This document shows positions 43,512 through 52,429 of a DNA stretch of 64,000 nt, piece by piece. The stretch covers positions 4,216,001-4,280,000 of the forward strand of contig NZ_CP149940.1 of NCBI RefSeq assembly GCF_037948395.1, given 5' to 3'. The number at the start of each line of letters is the position of its first letter. Positions within the stretch are counted from its first letter, which is position 1. The notes beneath the pieces were generated by a model. That model had not been told where the DNA came from. It ran no database searches and worked only from the letters and a program-made list of their open reading frames with translations. Origin of the DNA: Serratia nevei. GTDB lineage: Bacteria > Pseudomonadota > Gammaproteobacteria > Enterobacterales > Enterobacteriaceae. The translations under genes and the position numbers were made by a program.

Positions 43512-44432
43512 ATGCTCGCCACTCACGAATACGCCAACGACCTGATTCTGTTCGCCCTGATTGTCGACTGCGGCTCGTTCAGCAAGGCCGCGGAGAGCGC
43601 CGGCATCACCAGCTCGGTGGTCAGTAAACGCATCGGGCGGCTGGAAAAATCGCTGGGTGCCCGGCTGTTGTACCGCACCACCCGCAGCCTGACGCTGACC
43701 GAAAGCGGCCAGGCGCTCTACCAGCAGGCCAAAGAGATCGGCGCCAAAGTGCAGGAGGCGCTGTACGCCGTCAGCGAAAAGAGCGAAGAGTTGACCGGCA
43801 CCATTCGCATGTCGGTGCCGACCATTTCCGGCGAGCTGCTGCTGAGCGAGAGCGTGGCGGAATTTTGCGCTCTGCACCCCAGCCTGAAGGTCGAGATGCG
43901 GCTGGAAAACCGCTTTGTCGATCTGGTGGAAGAAGGTATCGATCTGGCGATCCGCACCGGCACCATGCCGGATTCGAGCCTGATTGCCCGGCCGATCTTC
44001 GATTCCCGCTGGGTGATCGTCTGCTCGCCGGGGTACCTGGAAAGCCACCCGGAACCGCGTAGCGCCGAAGACCTGCTTGGCCACAACTGCCTGACCTACA
44101 CCTACCAGGAGAGCGGTACCGCCAACTGGCTGATGAAACGACCGGGACGCAACGAAATCTACGAGCTGCAGGTTAACGGCAACCTGTCGGCCAACAATGC
44201 GCGAGCGATCCGCAAAGCGGTGATCGGCGGCCACGGTATCGCCATGGTGCCACGCTGCATGGTGTATGAAGATTTGCAGGACGGCAAGCTGACCGAGATC
44301 TTGGCCGGCCACTGCGGCAAAGTATTGGGTATTTACGCCGTCTATCCTTACACCCGCAATCTGCCGTTAAAAACCCGTCTGCTGATCGAACATATCATCG
44401 GTTCCTACCAAAATATCAGCCATTATTTTTGA
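43512..44432 (+). CDS. LysR-family regulator between peptide operon and lld genes
   Basis: 306 residues, with an N-terminal HTH (NDLILFALIVDCGSFSKAAES, SSVVSKRIGRLEKSLGARLLYRTTRSLTLTESG) and a PBP2-type sensor (VDLVEEGIDLAIRTGTMPDSSLIARP). Starts at 43506 and 43512 are both possible; ACAGG is well spaced only for 43512. It is divergent from the peptide operon and upstream of lldP in the same direction, so it could regulate either. It is not the GntR-type LldR seen in E. coli. Confidence 0.82.
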   Translation: MLATHEYANDLILFALIVDCGSFSKAAESAGITSSVVSKRIGRLEKSLGARLLYRTTRSLTLTESGQALYQQAKEIGAKVQEALYAVSEKSEELTGTIRMSVPTISGELLLSESVAEFCALHPSLKVEMRLENRFVDLVEEGIDLAIRTGTMPDSSLIARPIFDSRWVIVCSPGYLESHPEPRSAEDLLGHNCLTYTYQESGTANWLMKRPGRNEIYELQVNGNLSANNARAIRKAVIGGHGIAMVPRCMVYEDLQDGKLTEILAGHCGKVLGIYAVYPYTRNLPLKTRLLIEHIIGSYQNISHYF

Positions 44433-44755
44433 GTTCCCTGCTCTGATTATTTCCCCGCGGCCGCAAAAAGCCGCGGGGATTACCGCATTTTTGGACATAA
44501 TCTATTGAACATTACCGCTTAATTAATGTGAACCCACGCATTTATCACACAAAATCGCTTCCTATCAAACTGATTTTAAAGCAGTTAATTTAACCCCTCC
44601 TGCCGGCCAGTTTCCCACCGCCGGCGCCGTTCGCCGATGTTAAAAAAATACCGCATGGCATCGTCGCCAACGTTGTGATTAGAATGAAAATGTTGCGGTA
44701 ATTAACCTTTCAGCTACATATCTCTGCCCATAAAAATAATAACCCTGAGGATCTT
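44433..44755. other. Intergenic region with hairpin and lldP promoter
   Basis: A perfect 9-bp GC stem (CCCCGCGGC 44453-44461 with GCCGCGGGG 44470-44478) follows the LysR gene and may terminate it. The AT-rich remainder (44500-44750) should hold the lldP promoter. I see no gene in it. Confidence 0.55.
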
Positions 44756-46339
44756 ATGCCCCTGCTTTTCAGTATTGCGCCCATCGTCCTGCTGATTTGG
44801 ATGATGACCAAAAGGAATGGCGTGCCCTCTTACCTCGCCCTGCCGCTGACGGCCGCCGTGGTGTATGCCGTACAGCTCCTGTGGTTCGATGCCTCGCTGC
44901 GGCTGCTGCATGCCAATATCATCACCGCGCTGGTGTCGACGCTGACGCCGATCACCATCATCGCCGGCGCCATCCTGCTCAACAAACTGATGCAGGTAAG
45001 CGGCGCGGAAAACGTGGTGCGGCGCTGGCTGGAAACCATCAGCCCCAATCCCGTGGCCCAGCTGATGATTATCGGCTGGGCCTTCGCCTTTATGATTGAG
45101 GGCGCCAGCGGCTTTGGCACACCGGCCGCCATCGCCGCGCCGATTCTGGTCGGGCTGGGCTTCAACCCGCTGCGCGTCGCCCTGCTGACGCTGGTGATGA
45201 ACTCGGTACCGGTCTCCTTCGGCGCCGTGGGCACCCCCACCTGGTTCGGCTTTGCCAACCTCGGTCTGTCGGACGCCAGCCTGCTGGAGATCGGCCGGCA
45301 GACCGCGCTGATCCACTTTGTCGCCGGCTTCGTCATTCCTCTGCTGGCGCTGCGCTTTATCGTTTCCTGGCAGGATATCCGCCGCAACCTACCGTTTATC
45401 CTGCTCAGCGTGCTGAGTTGCACCGTGCCCTATCTGCTGCTGGCTCAGGTGAACTATGAATTCCCGGCGCTGGTCGGCGGCGCGATCGGCCTGGCGCTCT
45501 CGGTACTGTTGGCACGCTGCGGCATCGGCCTCACCCGCAGCGACAAATCGCAGAGCGCCGGGCAGGCGGTGCCGTTCTTACAGGTGGTCAAGGCCATGAC
45601 CCCGACCCTGCTGCTGATTGCTATTCTGATAGTGACACGCGTCCACCAGCTGGGCCTTAAAGCGCTGCTCAACAACACCGCGCTGCTGTGGCAGGAAAAC
45701 CTCGGCTGGCTCGGGGAACTGCGCATCAGCCGGGCGCTGATCGTCGAACTGCAGCAGGTGCTGGGTACCTCCGCCGCTGCCGGCTACAAAACGCTGTATG
45801 TCCCGGCGCTGATCCCGTTCCTGCTGGTGGTGCTGCTGTGTATTCCTCTGTTCCGCCTGAATGGCGACCAGGTGCGGCAAATGTTCAGCGAAACCGGCGG
45901 GCGCGTCGCACGGCCCTTTATCGCCCTGTTCGGCGCGCTGGTGATGGTCAACCTGATGATGCAGGGCGGCGACAACGCGCCGGTGATCCTGATCGGCAAA
46001 GCGTTGGCGGCGCTGACCGGCGAGAGCTGGCTGCTGTTCTCGTCGTTCCTCGGCGCGCTGGGCTCGTTCTTCTCCGGTTCCAATACCGTCTCGAACCTGA
46101 CCTTCGGCGGCATTCAGCAGTCGATCGCCCAGAGCAGCGGCCTTGACGTCAATCTGACGCTGGCCTTGCAGTCCGTCGGCGGCGCCATGGGCAACATGGT
46201 GTGCCTGAACAACATTATCGCCGTCTGTTCGATCCTCGGGATCGGCAACGCCGAAGGCAAAATCATCAGAAAGACCGTGCTGCCGATGCTGGCGTACGGC
46301 GGGATTGCGGCCGGTATGGCAGCGATCCTCACGCTCTGA
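44756..46339 (+). CDS. lldP: L-lactate permease LldP
   Basis: A 527-residue inner-membrane proton symporter of the LctP family for L-lactate (also D-lactate and glycolate). Family signatures are GWAFAFMIEGASGFGTPAAIAAPILVGLG, NSVPVSFGAVGTPTWFG and the C-terminal GSFFSGSNTVSNLTFGGIQ plus MGNMVCLNNIIAVCSILG. It is followed after 42 bases by lldD, as in the lld operon, but without lldR between them. CTGAGGATCTT precedes the ATG. The length is close to that of E. coli LldP (551). Confidence 0.95.
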   Translation: MPLLFSIAPIVLLIWMMTKRNGVPSYLALPLTAAVVYAVQLLWFDASLRLLHANIITALVSTLTPITIIAGAILLNKLMQVSGAENVVRRWLETISPNPVAQLMIIGWAFAFMIEGASGFGTPAAIAAPILVGLGFNPLRVALLTLVMNSVPVSFGAVGTPTWFGFANLGLSDASLLEIGRQTALIHFVAGFVIPLLALRFIVSWQDIRRNLPFILLSVLSCTVPYLLLAQVNYEFPALVGGAIGLALSVLLARCGIGLTRSDKSQSAGQAVPFLQVVKAMTPTLLLIAILIVTRVHQLGLKALLNNTALLWQENLGWLGELRISRALIVELQQVLGTSAAAGYKTLYVPALIPFLLVVLLCIPLFRLNGDQVRQMFSETGGRVARPFIALFGALVMVNLMMQGGDNAPVILIGKALAALTGESWLLFSSFLGALGSFFSGSNTVSNLTFGGIQQSIAQSSGLDVNLTLALQSVGGAMGNMVCLNNIIAVCSILGIGNAEGKIIRKTVLPMLAYGGIAAGMAAILTL

Positions 46340-46381
46340 CTGAACACTCGTTATCGCAAGCAAGACAAGAAGGTAAACACT

Positions 46382-47521
46382 ATGATCATCTCCGCGTCAA
46401 CCGACTACCGGGCCGCCGCCCAGGCCAAACTGCCGCCGTTTCTGTTTCACTACATCGACGGCGGGGCCTACGCGGAGCATACGCTGAAGCGCAATACCGC
46501 AGATCTGGCCGATATTGCCTTGCGCCAGCGCGTGCTGCGCAATATGTCCGAACTCAGCCTGGAGACCACGCTGTTCGGCGAGCAGCTGGCGATGCCAGTG
46601 GCGCTGGGGCCGGTGGGGTTGACCGGCATGTACGCCCGCCGCGGCGAAGTGCAGGCCGCGCGCGCCGCGGCTAAAAAAGGCATTCCGTTCACGCTGTCCA
46701 CCGTGTCGGTCTGCCCGATCGAAGAGGTGGCGCCGGCGATCGATCGGCCGATGTGGTTCCAGCTTTACGTGCTGAAAGATCGCGGCTTTATGCGCAATGC
46801 GCTGGAGCGCGCCAAGGCCGCCGGCGTGAAAACGCTGGTGTTTACCGTCGACATGCCGGTGCCGGGCGCCCGTTACCGCGACGCCCACTCAGGGATGAGC
46901 GGCCCTAACGCCGCGCTGCGCCGCGTGCTGCAGGCGTTTGCCCATCCGCAGTGGGCCTGGGATGTCGGCCTGCTCGGCAAGCCGCACGATCTGGGCAACG
47001 TCTCGGCCTACCGCGGCAAACCCACCAGCCTGGAAGACTACATCGGCTGGCTGGGTGCCAACTTCGATCCGTCGATTTCCTGGAAAGATCTGGAGTGGAT
47101 CCGCGAATTCTGGGACGGCCCGATGATCATCAAAGGCATTCTGGATCCGGAGGACGCCAAAGACGCGGTGCGCTTCGGCGCCGACGGCATCATCGTCTCC
47201 AACCACGGCGGCCGCCAGCTGGACGGCGTGCTGTCGACCACGCGCGCCATGCCGGCGATCGCCGACGCGGTGAAAGGCGACATCACCCTGTTGGCCGACT
47301 CCGGCATCCGCAGCGGTCTGGACGTGGTGCGCATGATCGCCCTGGGGGCCGACAGCGTGCTGCTGGGGCGCGCCTTCGTCTATGCGCTGGCGGCGGCCGG
47401 CGAAGCCGGGGTGGCTAACTTGCTGGATCTGATCGACAAGGAAATGCGCGTCGCCATGACGCTCACCGGCGCGAAAACCATCGCGGAGATCAACGCCGGA
47501 TCGCTGGTCAGAAACGCCTGA
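46382..47521 (+). CDS. lldD: L-lactate dehydrogenase (quinone) LldD
   Basis: A 379-residue FMN enzyme (E. coli 396) that oxidises L-lactate to pyruvate and passes electrons to quinone at the inner membrane. It shows the alpha-hydroxyacid oxidase fold: [15 protein letters not shown] at the N-terminus, [17 protein letters not shown] flavin site, [26 protein letters not shown] with the flavin lysine, and [10 protein letters not shown] with the catalytic His and Arg. The C-terminus ends about 15 residues earlier than in E. coli. Co-transcribed with lldP. Convergent with moaF, with a single base between stops. Confidence 0.95.
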   Translation: MIISASTDYRAAAQAKLPPFLFHYIDGGAYAEHTLKRNTADLADIALRQRVLRNMSELSLETTLFGEQLAMPVALGPVGLTGMYARRGEVQAARAAAKKGIPFTLSTVSVCPIEEVAPAIDRPMWFQLYVLKDRGFMRNALERAKAAGVKTLVFTVDMPVPGARYRDAHSGMSGPNAALRRVLQAFAHPQWAWDVGLLGKPHDLGNVSAYRGKPTSLEDYIGWLGANFDPSISWKDLEWIREFWDGPMIIKGILDPEDAKDAVRFGADGIIVSNHGGRQLDGVLSTTRAMPAIADAVKGDITLLADSGIRSGLDVVRMIALGADSVLLGRAFVYALAAAGEAGVANLLDLIDKEMRVAMTLTGAKTIAEINAGSLVRNA

Positions 47522-47522
47522 A

Positions 47523-48332
47523 TCAAAGCGGCTGCACGCCTTCTGGGTAGGCGTTGTAGCTCATCTTGCTGATGAAGGCCCCGGCCGGTGACACCAACAC
47601 CCGGCCGGCGGCGTCCAGCCCGAGGAAGGTACCGGTGCAGCGCCCGGAAATAAAGTCGAAGAAGAACACCGAGCACACCGGGATAATCTTTTCCCGGAAG
47701 GTGAACAGGAACATCTCGTCCTCAAACTTGTAGTAGGTGGCGTAGTCCATATCGCCGTGGCCGAATTGCTCGCCGCGCAGGTTTTGCCAGGCATAGCGCT
47801 CGGTATTGACGTAGAAGTGTTCGTAATAGTGGTTGGGGCTGTAGACATTCAGCGTACGATAGCCGATCAGCTCGCGGGTCAGATGCGGCGCGACGCCACT
47901 CGGCGTGACGCCGACAATCCGGCCGACGTGGAAGCTTTGCTTGAGGCGCGAGCCCTTTTCCACCGTCTGTTCCGGCAACAGCGTGCTGCGCACCAGCAGC
48001 GCCCGGCCGCTGTCACGATTGAGTACCAGCGTCAGGCACTCGTTGCCCGGTGACTGCAGCGGAATATTGAAGAAATAGCGTGCGGCGGAGGTTTGCACCT
48101 CTTCGTAAGCGTCCTCACCGCTCTCCCCTCCCCAGGCCCACAGCACCCGTTGCCGATCGGCACTGAAGCGCAGCGTGATTTCCCCGTCGTTGTCAAAGGC
48201 GATCTGCAGCGTTTTGCCCCGCCAGTCCTGGGTGCCCGGCAGGCGGTTAGTGTCGATACCGCGCGCGAAATCGTCGTAATTCTTCCAGTCCGGCTCGGCA
48301 TTTTGATTCAGTACGGATTGTTCTGCTGACAT
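47523..48332 (-). CDS. moaF: MoaF-family protein
   Basis: 269 residues, resembling Klebsiella MoaF, a gene of the monoamine-induced moaEF operon. It is beta-rich with a lipocalin-like pattern in two halves: GKTLQIAFDNDGEITLRFSADRQRVLWAWGG, and a C-terminal part with LIGYRTLNVYSPNHYYEHFYVN and CTGTFLGLDAAGRVLVSPAGAF. No catalytic motif is recognised. The name is sometimes read as molybdenum cofactor F, but no moa biosynthetic gene is near. It lies 36 bases downstream of an MFS gene in the same direction, so transport of an aromatic amine or acid is possible. Confidence 0.8.
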   Translation of the reverse strand: MSAEQSVLNQNAEPDWKNYDDFARGIDTNRLPGTQDWRGKTLQIAFDNDGEITLRFSADRQRVLWAWGGESGEDAYEEVQTSAARYFFNIPLQSPGNECLTLVLNRDSGRALLVRSTLLPEQTVEKGSRLKQSFHVGRIVGVTPSGVAPHLTRELIGYRTLNVYSPNHYYEHFYVNTERYAWQNLRGEQFGHGDMDYATYYKFEDEMFLFTFREKIIPVCSVFFFDFISGRCTGTFLGLDAAGRVLVSPAGAFISKMSYNAYPEGVQPL

Positions 48333-48368
48333 CTTCGCTCTCCTTGATTGAATGGGATGAAAACCGCC

Positions 48369-49634
48369 TCAAACGTCGGTGACGCTCGCCGGTTTCACCG
48401 CTCTGCGGCTCACCACCGCGGGGGCGGTTTCATCGAGAAAACAACTCAGTACGCCGGCGCACACGGCGCCCGCGGCCGCCAGCCACATCACGCTGACCAG
48501 CCCGTAGCGATCGGCGATCAGCCCGGCGATAAACGGCGCCAGACAGCCGCCAATCACCTCGCCAATCCCCATCACCAGCCCCAACGCGGTGGCGATACGG
48601 GCCGGCGATACCGTTTCCGACGGGATGGTGGCCATAAACAGCGTGAAGCAGCCAAGGCCGGTATAAGACAGGAACACCAGCACGCCCAGCAGCCACGGGT
48701 TATCGACGTAGCTCAGGAACAGCGGGCAGCACACCGCCAGCAGCGAAAAGAAGATCAGCGTCGGCTTGCGGCCGAGGCGATCGGAAATCGCCGGCACCGC
48801 CACGCCCCAGAACACCCAGGCGGCGCCGATGGCGCTCATGATGCCGCCCATCGTGCCTTCGCCGAAGCCGCGGTCGGTCACCAAAAAGTTGGGGGTGAAG
48901 GTAATGATGATCATGAACCAGGTGACGAACACGCAGGAGATCAGAATGCACAGCGCCACATTCTTGATTTTAAACAGCTCGCCGTAAGCGGCTTTGTTCG
49001 CCGCCGCGCCGGCCGCCGGCGCGGCGCTGAAAGCGGGATCCTTCTTGCCGTTCACATAGCGATAGATCAGCCACGCCAGAATGATGCCCGGCACGGCGGT
49101 CAGATGAAACGCCATGCTCCAGCCCCATTTCTGCGCCAGATAGATGATCAACGGCGGCGCGATAATGCCGCCCAGCAGCCCCGGCGCCGCCCCCTGGATC
49201 AGCCCCATGTTGAAGCCACGGCGCTGCGGCTGCGATTTTTCCACCATCAGCGATTGCGCGATCGGCAGCACCGGCCCTTCGGCGATCCCCATCAGCGCGC
49301 GGAAGATCAATAACATGGCAAAGCCGCTGACCAGCCCCGACAGCGCGGAGAACAGCGAAAACACCAGGATCGACAGGATCAGCATCGGTTTACGGATATT
49401 GAAGCGATCGGCAATCGCCCCCAGCCCCGCCCCGGACAGCGCCCAGGTCAATGCCAGCACCGCCGACAGCGTGCCAAGATGCACGTTGCTCAGCTTCAAA
49501 TCGGCGGCGATCATCGGAAACAGGAAAGAGATAGTCAGGCGATCGACGAACACGCAGCCGAACACGAAGAATAAAATAATCAGCAATCGGTTCTCTTCGC
49601 TCAATCGCGAGCGCTGCCCTGGCGAGTTATTCAT
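48369..49634 (-). CDS. MFS transporter, ACS (organic anion) type
   Basis: 421 residues, 12 predicted helices. The loop after helix 2 (GLGAIADRFNIRKPML) and the stretch RALMGIAEGPVLPIAQSLMVEKSQPQRRGFNMGLIQGAAPGLLGG are typical of the anion:cation symporter family that takes up sugar acids and aromatic acids. It precedes moaF and is probably co-transcribed with it. A perfect 16-bp palindrome lies 14 bases upstream of its start codon and is likely the operator that controls the pair. Confidence 0.84.
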   Translation of the reverse strand: MNNSPGQRSRLSEENRLLIILFFVFGCVFVDRLTISFLFPMIAADLKLSNVHLGTLSAVLALTWALSGAGLGAIADRFNIRKPMLILSILVFSLFSALSGLVSGFAMLLIFRALMGIAEGPVLPIAQSLMVEKSQPQRRGFNMGLIQGAAPGLLGGIIAPPLIIYLAQKWGWSMAFHLTAVPGIILAWLIYRYVNGKKDPAFSAAPAAGAAANKAAYGELFKIKNVALCILISCVFVTWFMIIITFTPNFLVTDRGFGEGTMGGIMSAIGAAWVFWGVAVPAISDRLGRKPTLIFFSLLAVCCPLFLSYVDNPWLLGVLVFLSYTGLGCFTLFMATIPSETVSPARIATALGLVMGIGEVIGGCLAPFIAGLIADRYGLVSVMWLAAAGAVCAGVLSCFLDETAPAVVSRRAVKPASVTDV

Positions 49635-49647
49635 AGCGTCATTGGTC

Positions 49648-49663
49648 CATAAGTTAACTTATG
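49648..49663. promoter_or_regulatory. Perfect 16-bp palindrome upstream of MFS-moaF genes
   Basis: CATAAGTTAACTTATG, fully symmetric, 14-29 bases before the MFS start codon. A second palindrome, TTAACATGTTAA, lies at 49743-49754. Both share TTAAC half-sites. This is a likely repressor operator; the regulator is not in the immediate neighbourhood. Confidence 0.6.
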
Positions 49664-50288
49664 AATGGCGAGCGGCCATGGCATAAGTCGATTAAGCGCG
49701 CAGCCAAGAGAAGCATTGGCCATCGGTCACGATAACAACTCATTAACATGTTAACGATATAAACTTATCTCAAGTAACGGGCATGTCAAACGGCCGTTGA
49801 AAACGACGACCGGGTGGCAAATCAGGTATTTTTCACAGAGCGCGAATGACATGAAAATAAATCAACATTATGTTTTTACTGATTTAAATAAAATTACCCG
49901 GCACTTTTTACTTTTATTGAAAAAGCCAAAATGCCGTGATTTATAAACAGGTTAATAAATAAAACTTAACCTTACCTTATAAATTGACGCTATTTCCCTT
50001 TTCATCGGTCGTATTACCCCACCCGCTTTATTATTTGAATCCGTTTGCTTTATCGCGGTTATGGCGCGAATGATTAACTCCATTGTGTTAATCAATAATC
50101 ACGTCATGACATTATCAATGCTGAATAATAATAAAAGCGTAGGCCGTGACAGGAATCACAAACAGAACGCCCTTTAACGCCCTGTGAATGGGTTATTACC
50201 GGCGCGGCTAGCTTATGCCAACTCGATCCAACCCCGGATGAAAAAACGGCGGCATGATAAGCGGCAGGTAACCAGCAAGGAGATGAAC
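49664..50288. other. AT-rich intergenic region
   Basis: About 625 bases, strongly AT-rich from 49840 to 50130, with no supported gene on either strand. It contains the TTAACATGTTAA palindrome (49743-49754) and should hold promoters for the leftward MFS gene and the rightward VOC gene. Confidence 0.5.
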
Positions 50289-50720
50289 ATGACGACAGCA
50301 CTGACAAAAGCAGGTTTCTGGCGCAAAACCGCCGACTCTTCATCGCTGCGTGAGCCACGCGTGCTGATTCGGGTCTACGTTGGCGAAGGCGAAATCGATC
50401 GCACCATCGCGTTTTACGAGCAACTGCACGGCGTAACGGCGGACATGCGCTTCGATTTTCCCGAGCATCGGCTGGTATTGGCGGCGGTGGGGCCGTTTCT
50501 GATCCTGGAGGGGGCGGAAGAGCAATTGCGCCCTTTCCGCAGCACCGTCGGCACGCTGCTGGTCGATGACATTTATCCCTACCACCAGCGGCTGCTGGCC
50601 GCCGGAGCAGAGATTTTCTTCGGCCCGGTGGAGGTACCCACCGGCGCCTGTTTCAATGCGCGCCTGCCGGACGGCACGACTGTCGAGTACGTGCATCACC
50701 GGCCGCGTGCAGACGAATAA
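50289..50720 (+). CDS. VOC-family (glyoxalase/bleomycin-resistance-like) protein
   Basis: 143 residues with the paired beta-alpha-beta-beta-beta units of the vicinal oxygen chelate fold (VLIRVYVGEGEIDRTIAFYEQLHG, then LVLAAVGPFLILEG, DDIYPYHQRLLAAGAEIFFGPVEVP, ARLPDGTTVEYVHH). A C-terminal Glu before HH is a typical metal ligand. AAGGAG is adjacent to an ATG at 50283 but 6 bases from 50289, so the latter is preferred. Substrate unknown. Monocistronic, convergent with the BCCT gene. Confidence 0.8.
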   Translation: MTTALTKAGFWRKTADSSSLREPRVLIRVYVGEGEIDRTIAFYEQLHGVTADMRFDFPEHRLVLAAVGPFLILEGAEEQLRPFRSTVGTLLVDDIYPYHQRLLAAGAEIFFGPVEVPTGACFNARLPDGTTVEYVHHRPRADE

Positions 50721-50726
50721 ACCGCC

Positions 50727-52271
50727 TCAGGGCAGCACCGGCTTCATGGCGTAACGACACAGATCCTTGCGCAGGCTGACCATGTACAGCACGATCACCG
50801 CCGAGAACGGCAGGCCACACAGCACCACCGCCGTCTGCATCGCGCTGAAACTGCCGGCATACAGCAGGCCGGCGCATACCAGCGTAGTCACCGCCGCCCA
50901 GAATACCCGCAACCAGGCCGGCGCGTCATCATGGGCGGAACCGCCCTGGCAGGAGAGGTTCGCTATCATCAGCGTGCCGGAATCGACCGGCGTCAGGAAC
51001 AGCACGAAGCTTATCACCACCACAAAGCCGGCGGTCAGCTGGGTATAGGGCAAGTATTCGAACAGCTTGAACACCGCCATCGGCGGATCGCTTTGCGCCA
51101 CCTGCCCCAGGATCGCCTGTCCGCCTTCCAGCACCAGGCTGATGGCGGTATTGCCGAAGATGGACAGCCACGCCAGCGTGAAGCCCAGCGGGATCAGCAG
51201 CACACCGAAAATCAGTTCGCGAATGGTGCGTCCTTTGGAAATGCGCGCGATGAACAGCCCGACGAACGGCGCCCACGCCACCCACCAGGCCCAGTAGAAC
51301 AGCGTCCAGGCGCCCTGCCACTGGCGCGCCTTGCCGTACAGATACATATCGAAGCTGCGGCTGACCAGCGAGGTCAGATAATCGCCGAGGTTCTGCAACA
51401 TGCCGTTCAGCAGATTCAGCGTCGGCCCGGCCAGAAACACGAACAGCAGCAGCAGGCACAGGAAGCCGACGTTGATGTTCGACAACATGGCGATGCCCTT
51501 CTCGACGCCGGTGACCGCCGCCAGCGTGGCCACCACCATCATCACCACGATCAGGGCCAGCAGCACGCCGGTGCTTTGCGGAATATCGAACAGATAAAAC
51601 AGTCCAGAGTTCACCAGCAGCGCGCCGATCCCCAGGTTAGTTACCATCGAGATCACCGTCACCAGAATGCCGAAACTGTCCACCAGATGGCCGACGCCGC
51701 CGTGGGTGCGCTCGCCGAAGATCGGGTATAACGCAGAGCGCAGCGCCAGCGGCAGGCCGCGGCAATAGGCGAAATAGGCCAGCGCGGTGGCGATCAGAGC
51801 ATACAGCGCCCAGCCGTGCAGCCCCCAGTGCAAAAAGGTCAGCGCCATCGCCTGTCGCGCCGCCTGCACGGTACCGCCGCTGCCTTCCGGTGGCGACAGG
51901 AAATGATCCAGCGGTTCATAAGCGCCGTAGTACACCAGCGCAATGCCGATGCCCGACGAGAACAGCATCGCCACCCACGAGGGATAGCTGAACTGCGGCG
52001 GCTCGTCATCCTGGCTGAGGCGAATATGGCCGAAGCGCGACAGCGCCAGCCAGAAGACGAATGCCATACAGGCGACCATCAACAGCATGTAGTACCAACC
52101 GAACACGTCGGCGACCCAGCTTTGCGCGGCGTTCAGCCACAGTTTGCTGGCGGAGGGAAACAGCACGACCAGCGATCCCAGCAGCAGGATCACCGCCGCC
52201 GAGCCGAAAAATACCGGAGCATTCAATCTGACAGGTTCTTCGTCAAGCGATGGAGGAGTTTTTGTTGTCAT
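50727..52271 (-). CDS. BCCT-family betaine/choline/carnitine-type carrier (short form)
   Basis: 514 residues and 12 helices. The BCCT signature helix is present (TLFYWAWWVAWAPFVGLFIARISKGRTIRE), as are SYPSWVAMLFSSGIGIALVYYGAYEPL and the LTPVDSGTLMIANL region. Unlike the second BCCT protein in this window it ends soon after the last helix and lacks the cytoplasmic osmosensing tail, so it is probably a substrate-induced rather than stress-activated carrier. Start 52271 (MTTKTPPSLDEEP). Divergent from a BetI-like repressor over a shared operator. Confidence 0.88.
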   Translation of the reverse strand: MTTKTPPSLDEEPVRLNAPVFFGSAAVILLLGSLVVLFPSASKLWLNAAQSWVADVFGWYYMLLMVACMAFVFWLALSRFGHIRLSQDDEPPQFSYPSWVAMLFSSGIGIALVYYGAYEPLDHFLSPPEGSGGTVQAARQAMALTFLHWGLHGWALYALIATALAYFAYCRGLPLALRSALYPIFGERTHGGVGHLVDSFGILVTVISMVTNLGIGALLVNSGLFYLFDIPQSTGVLLALIVVMMVVATLAAVTGVEKGIAMLSNINVGFLCLLLLFVFLAGPTLNLLNGMLQNLGDYLTSLVSRSFDMYLYGKARQWQGAWTLFYWAWWVAWAPFVGLFIARISKGRTIRELIFGVLLIPLGFTLAWLSIFGNTAISLVLEGGQAILGQVAQSDPPMAVFKLFEYLPYTQLTAGFVVVISFVLFLTPVDSGTLMIANLSCQGGSAHDDAPAWLRVFWAAVTTLVCAGLLYAGSFSAMQTAVVLCGLPFSAVIVLYMVSLRKDLCRYAMKPVLP

Positions 52272-52369
52272 TGGCAGGCTTCCATGGTGCGAAAGACAGA
52301 CGATTTCAATGCAACCTTCAATTAACATTTTATCGTCATTTATTTGACATTTTTGCAGCATATAGAGTA

Positions 52370-52389
52370 TTGATTGACCGTTCAATCAA
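52370..52389. promoter_or_regulatory. BetI-type operator
   Basis: TTGATTGACCGTTCAATCAA: 8-bp arms that are exact inverted copies around four bases, placed between the divergent BCCT carrier and the BetI-like gene. The arms match, from memory, the operator of E. coli BetI. It should repress both promoters until choline or a related ligand binds. Confidence 0.82.
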
Positions 52390-52429
52390 TCAAATCCAAA
52401 GTGTGATTGGCCTATCAGTTGGGGAAAAT

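Noticed and set aside
44527..44549. TGTGA...TCACA pair upstream of lldP, possible CRP site
   Set aside because: The half-sites are 13 bases apart rather than 6, so it does not fit a CRP operator.
47523..48332. moaF as a molybdenum-cofactor gene serving the BisC-like enzyme at 3190
   Set aside because: MoaF takes its name from the monoamine regulon of Klebsiella. It is 42 kb from the molybdoenzyme and no moaABCDE gene is present, so a functional link is unsupported.
50104..50358. 84-codon minus-strand frame before the VOC gene
   Set aside because: It overlaps the start of the VOC gene, has no ribosome site and mixed composition with Cys/Ser runs typical of a chance frame.
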